Of a stretch of 64,000 bases of DNA, positions 57,501-64,000 are shown piece after piece. The notes beneath the pieces are model-generated. The model was not told where the DNA came from. It saw nothing but the letters and a program-made list of their open reading frames with translations, and ran no database searches. Position 1 is the stretch's first letter. Each line of letters begins with the position of its first letter. Made by a program: the position numbers and the translations under genes. The DNA comes from Paraburkholderia terricola. GTDB lineage: Bacteria; Pseudomonadota; Gammaproteobacteria; Burkholderiales; Burkholderiaceae. The stretch covers positions 1 to 64,000 of the forward strand of contig NZ_FRAB01000014.1 of assembly GCF_900142195.1 (NCBI RefSeq). The letters run 5' to 3'.

Positions 57501-58781
57501 GTGAAGAAACCTTTCTACAAAGTGCTGTACGTCCAGGTGATCGCGGCGATCATCATCGGCATCGCGCTCGGCCATTACTATCCGACGCTCGCGGTCGACA
57601 TGAAACCGCTCGGCGACGGCTTCATCAAGCTGATCAAGATGGTGATCGGGCCGATCATCTTCTGTACGGTCGTGACCGGTATCGCCGGCATGGAGGACAT
57701 GAAGAAGGTCGGGCGCGTCGGCGGCAAGGCGCTGCTGTACTTCGAGGTCGTCTCCACTTTCGCGCTGATCCTCGGCCTGATGGCGACGCATCTGCTGAAA
57801 CCGGGCGTCGGCTTCAACATCGATCCGGCCACGCTCGACGGCAAGGCTGTCGCCTCGTATGCCGCGAAGGCGCACGGCCAGACCACCGTCGACTTCCTGA
57901 TGCACCTGATCCCGGACACGCTCGTGTCCGCGTTCGCCCAGGGTGAAATCCTGCAGATCCTGCTGATCGCGCTGCTGTTCGGCGCGGTGCTCGCGACGGC
58001 CGGCGAGAAGGGCAAGGTCGTGACGAACTTCATCGACGGGATCTCGCATGTGCTGTTCGGCATCGTGCGCATCATCACGAAGCTGGCGCCGATCGGCGCG
58101 TTCGGCGCGATGGCGTTCACGATCGGCAAGTACGGCATCGGCTCGCTGCTGCCGATGCTCAAGCTGATCGGCACGTTCTATCTGACCTCGATCGTGTTCG
58201 TGGTGGTGGTGCTCGGCATCATCGCGCGCGCGGTGGGCTTCAACATCCTGCGCTTCATCGGCTACATCAAGGAAGAGATGCTGATCGTGCTCGGCACGAG
58301 CTCGTCGGAAGCCGCGCTGCCGCAACTGATGCTCAAGCTCGAGCGGCTCGGCTGCTCGCGTTCGGTGGTGGGTCTGGTGGTGCCGACCGGTTATTCGTTC
58401 AACCTCGACGGCACCAACATCTACATGACGATGGCCGTGCTGTTCATCGCCCAGGCGACCAACATCGACCTCACGTGGACGCAACAGCTCACGCTGCTGG
58501 CGGTGACGATGCTCACCTCGAAGGGCGCGAGCGGTGTGACCGGCGCGGGCTTCATCACGCTGGCCGCGACGCTCGCCGTGGTGCCGACCATTCCGCTGTC
58601 GGGCATGGTGCTGATTCTCGGCATCGACCGCTTCATGAGCGAATGCCGTGCGCTGACCAACATCGTCGGCAACGGCGTGGCGACGGTGGTGGTGTCGGCA
58701 TGGGAAAAGGAACTGGACCGCAACAAGCTGAACGCGGCATTGCGCGGCGATGTGCCGCTCAAAGAGCCGGCCGGCGTTTAA
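57501..58781 (+). CDS. dctA: C4-dicarboxylate/proton or sodium symporter
   Basis: Imports succinate, fumarate and malate through the inner membrane. The 426 residues match E. coli DctA in length and sequence ([72 protein letters not shown]). The GTG at 57501 is taken as start because it aligns with the E. coli N-terminus; in-frame upstream codons (from 57417) encode unconserved residues. Expression should depend on the sigma-54 promoter upstream and on DctB/DctD. Confidence 0.94.
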   Translation: MKKPFYKVLYVQVIAAIIIGIALGHYYPTLAVDMKPLGDGFIKLIKMVIGPIIFCTVVTGIAGMEDMKKVGRVGGKALLYFEVVSTFALILGLMATHLLKPGVGFNIDPATLDGKAVASYAAKAHGQTTVDFLMHLIPDTLVSAFAQGEILQILLIALLFGAVLATAGEKGKVVTNFIDGISHVLFGIVRIITKLAPIGAFGAMAFTIGKYGIGSLLPMLKLIGTFYLTSIVFVVVVLGIIARAVGFNILRFIGYIKEEMLIVLGTSSSEAALPQLMLKLERLGCSRSVVGLVVPTGYSFNLDGTNIYMTMAVLFIAQATNIDLTWTQQLTLLAVTMLTSKGASGVTGAGFITLAATLAVVPTIPLSGMVLILGIDRFMSECRALTNIVGNGVATVVVSAWEKELDRNKLNAALRGDVPLKEPAGV

Positions 58782-58832
58782 GCCGCGTACCGGCTGCCAG
58801 AACCACGACGCTCACGGCCGCGGACACCTCGC

Positions 58833-60833
58833 ATGAAACCGGTGGCCGCGAGCCGCAACCCCACGCCGTCGGCCGACGAAGCTCGCGCCGACGGCGTGTC
58901 GCCTTATGCCACAATAACTGATCCTCACCGATCGGATATTGCCAACGTGACGCGCCGCCTGCTGATCCTCTTCGCGCTCGTCGCCGGGCTCGTGGCGGCG
59001 TGCGGGCTCACTTACAGCGTCGCGTGGCAAAGCGGGATCGACGACTTGCGGCGCAACGCCGCAGTGCGCGTCGACCGCACCACCAGCGCGCTGAAGAGCA
59101 CGCTGGAGCGCTACGAATCGCTGCCCTATCTGCTGGCCGAACATCCCAGCGTGCAAGACGTGCTGGTCGATCCGACTCCGGCCAACGTCGAGCGCGCCAA
59201 TCACTATCTCGAAGACCTCAACCGTCACGCGCGCGCGACGGTCACCTACATCATTCCGCTCAACGGGTACTGCGTGGCCGCGAGCAACTGGCGCGGGCCG
59301 GGCAGTTTCATCGGCGCGGGCTATCACTTCCGGCCGTATTTTCTCGATGCGGTCAAAGGCGGCGTGGGCCGCTTCTTCGGCATCGGCACGATCTCGCAGG
59401 CGCCGGGCTACTACATTTCGCAGCCGGTGCGGCGCGCGGGCAAGATCGTCGGCGTGGCGGTCGTCAAACTCGATCTCGAATGGTTTCAGAGCGCGGATGC
59501 GTCCGAGCCGCTCGTCGTCACCGACGATCATGGCGTGATCTTTCTGTCCGCCGTGCCCGCGTGGAAATATCACACGATACGGCCGCTGTCGGGCCAGGTC
59601 GCCGATTCGATCTACCAGGCGCGTCAGTACGCGCAGCAGCCGATCGCGCCGCTGCCGGTGACGATCGAGCGCACGCTCGAAGGCAACGCGCAGATCGTGC
59701 GCATCGGCGGCGGCCGCTATGCGCCGCGCTACCTCGCGTCGCGGCGCGGCATGGGCGAACCGGACTGGCATCTGATCACGATGTCGCCCGTCGATCCGGT
59801 CGACGCCGACGCGCGCAACGCGACCATCGTCACGGGCTTCGGCTACCTATCGCTCGTGCTGCTCGCGTTCTACTGGAGAATGCGCCGCGCTCGCGTGCGC
59901 GAGGTGATGAGAAGCCGCGCGCTGCTGCAAAAGGCCTACGCCGAATTGAATCGGCGGGTCGCCGAGCGCACCGCGGATCTTTCGCAGGCGAACGAGCAAT
60001 TGCAGAAGGAAGTCGCCGAACGCACGCGCGCCGAACAGGAACTGCGCGCCGCGCACGACGAGCTGATCCAGGCGAGCAAGCTCGCCGCGCTCGGCCAGAT
60101 GGCGGCCGGCATCACGCACGAATTGAATCAGCCGCTCGCGGCATTGCGTGGATTCTCGGACAACACGCGTGTGCTGCTCGATCGCGGCGACCACGCGTCG
60201 GCGCGCGACAACCTCGAAGCAATCGCCTCGCTCACCGAGCGCATGGGCAAGATCACCAATCAGTTGAAGCTGTTCGTCGGACGAGCGCGGCCGCGCAATG
60301 CGCGCGCGCCGGTCGTGCGGGCGCTGCGCAACGTGATCGGTTTGCTGCAAAAGCGCTTGCAAGGCGTGGAAATGGAGTTCGCCTTGCTCGACGCCGACAG
60401 CGGCGCGCGCGCGCCCTTGAACCTCTCCGACGACCATCCCGAACTGATCGCCCATTGCGACGACTTGCGGCTCGAACAGGTGCTGATCAATCTGCTCGGC
60501 AATGCGCTGGATGCAACCGCTGGCATGAGTCCGCCGCGCATTTCGATCGAGATCGAAGTCGCGGAGGCGAGCTTGTCGTTCGCCGTGAGCGACAATGGTC
60601 CGGGCATTCCCGAAGACGTGCTGCCGCGCCTGTTCGAACCGTTCTTCACCACCAAGGAAATGGGGCAAGGGCTTGGCCTCGGCCTCGCGATTTCGTCGTC
60701 GATCGCCCGCGATTGCGGAGGGACGCTGGTGGCGCGCAACGCGGCGCACGGCGGCGCATTATTCGTGTTGACGCTGCGCCGCGCTGGCGTGCAAACGAGC
60801 CATACATCAGACCCGCTGACGACGGGTTCCTGA
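58833..60833 (+). CDS. dctB: C4-dicarboxylate sensor histidine kinase
   Basis: Membrane sensor kinase of 666 residues. A first membrane segment (about 42-62) and a second (about 330-347) flank a periplasmic double-PAS sensor of the DctB type (YIIPLNGYCVAASNW, GYHFRPYF). A coiled coil follows (375-420). The phosphoacceptor is in GITHELNQPLAALRG, and the ATPase domain has NLLGNALDA, DNGPGIP and GLGLAIS. The polar N-terminal extension of about 38 residues is unusual; a later GTG is possible. It is 18 bases from dctD. Confidence 0.93.
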   Translation: MKPVAASRNPTPSADEARADGVSPYATITDPHRSDIANVTRRLLILFALVAGLVAACGLTYSVAWQSGIDDLRRNAAVRVDRTTSALKSTLERYESLPYLLAEHPSVQDVLVDPTPANVERANHYLEDLNRHARATVTYIIPLNGYCVAASNWRGPGSFIGAGYHFRPYFLDAVKGGVGRFFGIGTISQAPGYYISQPVRRAGKIVGVAVVKLDLEWFQSADASEPLVVTDDHGVIFLSAVPAWKYHTIRPLSGQVADSIYQARQYAQQPIAPLPVTIERTLEGNAQIVRIGGGRYAPRYLASRRGMGEPDWHLITMSPVDPVDADARNATIVTGFGYLSLVLLAFYWRMRRARVREVMRSRALLQKAYAELNRRVAERTADLSQANEQLQKEVAERTRAEQELRAAHDELIQASKLAALGQMAAGITHELNQPLAALRGFSDNTRVLLDRGDHASARDNLEAIASLTERMGKITNQLKLFVGRARPRNARAPVVRALRNVIGLLQKRLQGVEMEFALLDADSGARAPLNLSDDHPELIAHCDDLRLEQVLINLLGNALDATAGMSPPRISIEIEVAEASLSFAVSDNGPGIPEDVLPRLFEPFFTTKEMGQGLGLGLAISSSIARDCGGTLVARNAAHGGALFVLTLRRAGVQTSHTSDPLTTGS

Positions 60834-60851
60834 ATCAGACGGAAAACGACA

Positions 60852-62204
60852 ATGGTGAACCACGGCTTGCAAGTGCTGTATATCGAAGACGACGAACTCG
60901 TGCGGCGCGCCAGCGTGCAGAGTTTGCAACTCGCCGGCTTCGACGTGATCGGCCATGCGTCGGTGGAATCCGCGGCGAAGACGATCAGCGCGGATTTCTC
61001 CGGCGTGATCGTCAGCGATATTCGCTTGCCCGGCGCGAGCGGTCTCGATCTGCTCGCGCAATGCCACGAGCGTGCGCCCGACGTGCCGGTGATTCTGGTC
61101 ACCGGTCACGGCGATATTTCGATGGCCGTGCAGGCGATGCGCGACGGCGCGTATGACTTCATCGAAAAGCCGTTTGCGTCCGAACGTCTGATCGAAACCG
61201 TGCGGCGCGCGCTGGAGCGCCGCAAGCTGGTGCTCGAAAACCTCGCGCTGCGGCGCGAGTTGGCGGAACAGAATTCGGTGGCGCCGCGCATCATCGGCCG
61301 CAGCCCGGCGATCGAGCAGGTGCGGCGGCTGATCGCGAACGTTGCGCCGACCGATGCATCGGTGCTCATCAACGGCGACACCGGCGCGGGCAAGGAATTG
61401 ATCGCGCGCAGTCTGCACGAGTTGTCGCCGCGGCGTGACAAGCCGTTTATCGCGGTGAATTGCGGCGCGCTGCCGGAGCCGATGTTCGAGTCGGAAATGT
61501 TCGGCTACGAACCGGGCGCCTTCACCGGCGCGGCGAAGCGCCGCATCGGCAAGCTCGAACATGCGTCGGGCGGCACGCTGTTTCTCGACGAAATCGAAAG
61601 CATGCCGCTCGCGTTGCAGGTCAAGCTGCTGCGCGTGCTGCAGGACGGCGTGCTGGAACGGCTCGGCTCGAATCAGCCGATCCGCGTGAATTGCCGCGTG
61701 GTTGCCGCGGCGAAAGGCGACATGGCCGAGCATGTCGCGGACGGCTCGTTCCGCCGCGATCTGCTGTACCGGCTGAATGTGGTGACGATCGCGTTGCCGC
61801 CGTTGGGCGAGCGGCGCGAGGACATCGTGCCGCTCTTCGAGCACTTTCTACTCGACGCGGCCGTGCGCTATCAACGCCCGGCGCCGATCCTCACCGATCG
61901 TCAGCGCGCGAGCCTGATGCAGCGCGACTGGCCGGGCAACGTGCGTGAGTTGCGCAATGCCGCCGACCGTTTCGTGCTCGGCGTCGCCGAAGATCCGGTG
62001 ATGTCCTTCGCCGATGACGGCGCGCCCACTCAGCCGCTGAAGGAACGCGTCGAGCAGTTCGAGCGCGCGGTGATCGCCGAGGCGTTGGAGCAGACGGGCG
62101 GTGTAGTCGCGGTCGCGGCGGACAAGCTGCAGCTCGGCAAGGCGACGCTCTACGAGAAGATCAAGCGGTATGGCCTCGCGGCCAAGGGGGAAGGGGAGCG
62201 GTGA
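60852..62204 (+). CDS. dctD: C4-dicarboxylate response regulator, sigma-54 activator
   Basis: NtrC-family regulator of 450 residues. The receiver domain has phosphoacceptor D56 ([10 protein letters not shown]). The AAA+ domain has Walker A GDTGAGKE, the sigma-54-contacting GAFTGA loop and the Walker B region [12 protein letters not shown]-terminal Fis-type helix-turn-helix follows ([24 protein letters not shown]). It is predicted to bind upstream of the dctA sigma-54 promoter and activate it when DctB senses C4-dicarboxylates. Confidence 0.95.
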   Translation: MVNHGLQVLYIEDDELVRRASVQSLQLAGFDVIGHASVESAAKTISADFSGVIVSDIRLPGASGLDLLAQCHERAPDVPVILVTGHGDISMAVQAMRDGAYDFIEKPFASERLIETVRRALERRKLVLENLALRRELAEQNSVAPRIIGRSPAIEQVRRLIANVAPTDASVLINGDTGAGKELIARSLHELSPRRDKPFIAVNCGALPEPMFESEMFGYEPGAFTGAAKRRIGKLEHASGGTLFLDEIESMPLALQVKLLRVLQDGVLERLGSNQPIRVNCRVVAAAKGDMAEHVADGSFRRDLLYRLNVVTIALPPLGERREDIVPLFEHFLLDAAVRYQRPAPILTDRQRASLMQRDWPGNVRELRNAADRFVLGVAEDPVMSFADDGAPTQPLKERVEQFERAVIAEALEQTGGVVAVAADKLQLGKATLYEKIKRYGLAAKGEGER

Positions 62205-62211
62205 GGATTTG

Positions 62212-62248
62212 AAGCGCCGGCCAAGGAGATGCCAGGCCGGCGCGTTTG
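62212..62248. terminator. putative terminator between dctD and the TlpA-like gene
   Basis: The stem GCGCCGGCC (62214-62222) / GGCCGGCGC (62235-62243) has a 12-base loop and is followed by a short GTTTG. It lies between convergent genes. The U-tract is poor. Confidence 0.55.
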
Positions 62249-62281
62249 AGTCAGGTTGGAGCGTAGGAACTTCGCCTGCGT

Positions 62282-62827
62282 TCAGGCGGCGTTCAGCGCT
62301 TTTTCCAGCAGCTTGTCGAGTTCCGCGAATTGCGGCTCGCCGACGTAGCGCTTCAGAATCTTGCCGTCCTTGTCGACCAGGAACGTGGTGGGCGTGAGCT
62401 GGACGTTACCGAACTGCTTCGCGGCCGAGCCGTCGTCCATGGCCACCTTGAACGGCAACTGACGGGTTTGCGTGTAGTTGGTCACGTACATCGGCGCGTC
62501 GTAACTCATCGCGACGGCGACGAATTCAAGCCCTTGGCCCTTGAAGCGGTTGTACGTCTGGACCATCTGCGGCATTTCCTTCATGCAGGTGTCGCAGCTC
62601 GTCGCCCAGAAGTTGACCAGATAAACCTTGCCTTTCAGGTCGGCGGTCGAGATTTTTTGGCCGGAGAGCAGCGTGAAGGTGGCGTCGGGTACGCGCTGCT
62701 GGCCCGCAAACGCGAAATAGCCGGCGATCGCGATTGCGACGGCCACGGCGGCGATGATGACGTAGCGAACCGGACTCGCGCGCCGGGCGGCGGTGGACGG
62801 GGTGGTGCTCATTGGGGTGGAACTCAT
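62282..62827 (-). CDS. TlpA-like membrane-anchored thioredoxin
   Basis: A 181-residue protein with one N-terminal transmembrane anchor (about 21-41) and a periplasmic redoxin domain. The active site is C79-D-T-C82 in VNFWATSCDTCMKEMPQM, and the cis-proline loop is LTPTTFLVDKDG. It belongs with the TlpA/ResA/CcmG group, which reduce periplasmic disulfides such as those of cytochrome or oxidase maturation proteins. No cytochrome-assembly genes are next to it. Confidence 0.9.
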   Translation of the reverse strand: MSSTPMSTTPSTAARRASPVRYVIIAAVAVAIAIAGYFAFAGQQRVPDATFTLLSGQKISTADLKGKVYLVNFWATSCDTCMKEMPQMVQTYNRFKGQGLEFVAVAMSYDAPMYVTNYTQTRQLPFKVAMDDGSAAKQFGNVQLTPTTFLVDKDGKILKRYVGEPQFAELDKLLEKALNAA

Positions 62828-63000
62828 GAACGGAACCTCGAGAGTCGCGCGGAACGCGCGGAACAGTGCGCCGGTTCGGGCTTTTCAGCCCGGCGCAGCA
62901 TGACTGCCGCCATTGTAGCCCCAATCCGTCGGCGCGGCAGGACGCGGGCCGGGAGCGGATAATAGGGTTTTCCGCTTCCGTCAGTCCGATCTTCCGCCCC

Positions 63001-63684
63001 ATGTTCCGAACCGTTTCGCTCGTTTTTCATCGCGTTTTCCATCTGTTCGCTCGAATTTCTTCTGTCCGCCCGTTCGTTCGCCGCTCGCAAGACCGTTTTT
63101 CGACTGACTGTCGTTCCGCCGACGGCACTTTGCGCTCCCGGCGGGCCCGGACGGTGATCGGCACGGCGGCCTGCATGCTGGCACTCGGCGCGGCTTTGTC
63201 GGCATGTTCGCCCGCTTTCGACTGGCGCACCGTGGCGAACAGCGACAACGGCTACACCATCGACCTGCCTGCCAAGCCGGGCAACGATCAGCGAACGGTG
63301 CAGATCGACGGCACGCCGATGCAGATGGCGATGCAGACCGCCGAAGCAGGCGACGCCGTATTCGCGGTGGGCACCGTGATGCTGCCGAACGACGACGAGA
63401 CGACGCAGCGCGCCGTGCTCGAATTCCTGCGCACCGGTCTTGCCCATAACGTGGGCGCCGCGCCCGTCACCCATGCGGTGCAAATCCCGCTTGCCGCAGG
63501 CGGCCAGGTGCTGGGGCTGGAAATGAAAGTGAGCGGCGAGGCCGGTTCCCAGCATGAATCGCGCACCGTCTATGCACGGCTGGCAGCACGCGGGCGGCAC
63601 GTTTATCAAGCCGCAATCATTACGTCGAAACCATTGCAACAGGAGCAGATCGATCAATTCTTTTCGTCGTTCCATCTGTATTAA
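63001..63684 (+). CDS. putative lipoprotein, unknown function
   Basis: A lipobox-like ALSAC lies near residue 69, preceded by a basic stretch (RSRRAR) and a hydrophobic segment. The mature part of about 160 residues begins FDWRTVANSDNGYTIDLPAKP and ends with a predicted alpha/beta fold (QQEQIDQFFSSFHLY). The start is uncertain. The ATG at 63001 gives an unusually long N-region of about 50 residues; a TTG at 63130 would give a normal lipoprotein signal. The family is not recognised. Confidence 0.65.
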   Translation: MFRTVSLVFHRVFHLFARISSVRPFVRRSQDRFSTDCRSADGTLRSRRARTVIGTAACMLALGAALSACSPAFDWRTVANSDNGYTIDLPAKPGNDQRTVQIDGTPMQMAMQTAEAGDAVFAVGTVMLPNDDETTQRAVLEFLRTGLAHNVGAAPVTHAVQIPLAAGGQVLGLEMKVSGEAGSQHESRTVYARLAARGRHVYQAAIITSKPLQQEQIDQFFSSFHLY

Positions 63685-64000
63685 AAACGGTAGTTTTGGC
63701 CGACGAGGCGTCGCGCCGGTTCTTCATGCACAGTGAAAGTTCCTTCGCAGCATCGTGCGCTAATTGCCGGTTTACGTTGAAGTTTTCCCGTTGCGCAGAC
63801 GCCCTGTGGATAACTCTGTTGAGAACTCCGCTTTAATTGCCGCAAATGCCCATCCGGTGGGCACTCCGTCAGTTTCACTTCGCCCGCGCCGGTTGAAAAA
63901 ACGCAATCGAATCAACGGTCTTTCGTTGAATCGCGCGCCGCACCTTTCACATGTTTCAAAAGTTTGCAGGAACGCGCGAATGTGCATAAGTCAAGTCTTG
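63685..64000. other. right-edge non-coding stretch
   Basis: No convincing coding frame in 316 bases. It is more AT-rich than the average of the window. It includes one perfect DnaA-box sequence (TGTGGATAA at 63805-63813, i.e. TTATCCACA on the minus strand). No other boxes cluster around it, so an origin is not called. Confidence 0.4.

Noticed and set aside
59000..61156. 718-codon plus-strand frame across dctB and dctD
   Set aside because: It is an alternate frame of two genes with intact motifs; its product is Arg/Ala-rich noise.
63805..63813. Perfect DnaA box near the right edge, hinting at an origin
   Set aside because: A single 9-mer is expected by chance about once in a window of this size on either strand; there is no cluster of boxes, no dnaA, dnaN, gyrB, rpmH or parAB nearby.

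Overview
The window looks like a housekeeping-rich stretch of the main chromosome of a GC-rich beta-proteobacterium of the Burkholderiaceae, most likely Paraburkholderia or a close relative. The pointers are small lineage-typical proteins (DUF1840, DUF3567, DUF2917, PhaM), a methionine synthase split into two genes, a BirA without DNA-binding domain, and DctA/DctB/DctD. This is judged from protein character alone; no database search was possible. No rRNA, tRNA, CRISPR array, prophage or insertion sequence was recognised.

Layout. 1-9.1 kb is mostly minus strand: a secreted alpha/beta hydrolase; a compact operon of carbonic anhydrase, thiolase, SDR dehydrogenase, acyl-CoA dehydrogenase and a YchJ-like protein; aceK; and a MerR regulator sharing a palindromic intergenic region with a metallo-beta-lactamase-fold hydrolase. 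10.4-17.4 kb, minus strand: an orphan peptide-type binding protein, a BtuF-like protein, an SDR, dsbA, a SPOR-domain protein and argS. 17.9-24.0 kb: a His-rich DUF1840 protein, a small exported protein, the two metH pieces, a DUF3567 protein and a PcaD-like hydrolase. 24.2-32.6 kb: a DUF3108 protein, an IclR regulator divergent from a run holding a FAA hydrolase, an orphan LivK-like binding protein, an enoyl-CoA hydratase and phaM, then a diiron ferritin-like protein.

32.8-41.5 kb: rfaE2, coaX-birA, and a five-gene MCE lipid-transport cluster (STAS-MlaE, MlaF, MlaD, PqiC-like lipoprotein, VanZ), followed by a 2Fe-2S protein and a hydrolase. 41.8-47.6 kb: dacA, a D-amino-acid transaminase, DUF493, LysR/DUF2917, lipB and lipA, i.e. 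cell-wall D-alanine trimming beside lipoate synthesis. 47.7-51.1 kb: a 44-residue membrane protein with a good ribosome-binding site, an unrecognised lower-GC membrane protein, a HAD phosphatase and a Na/Pi cotransporter.

51.1-57.1 kb: a GlpR-type repressor divergent from ugpQ and a complete spermidine/iron-type ABC importer, read here as a candidate glycerophosphodiester uptake system. 57.1-62.2 kb: dctA preceded by a clear sigma-54 promoter and a 9-codon leader ORF, followed by dctB-dctD, its expected two-component regulator. The window ends with a TlpA-like thioredoxin and a lipoprotein.

The common themes are acyl-CoA/PHB metabolism, envelope maintenance, and uptake of C4-dicarboxylates and phosphate compounds. 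Starts were chosen by ribosome-binding sites, signal peptides and family N-termini where these differ from the longest open frame.
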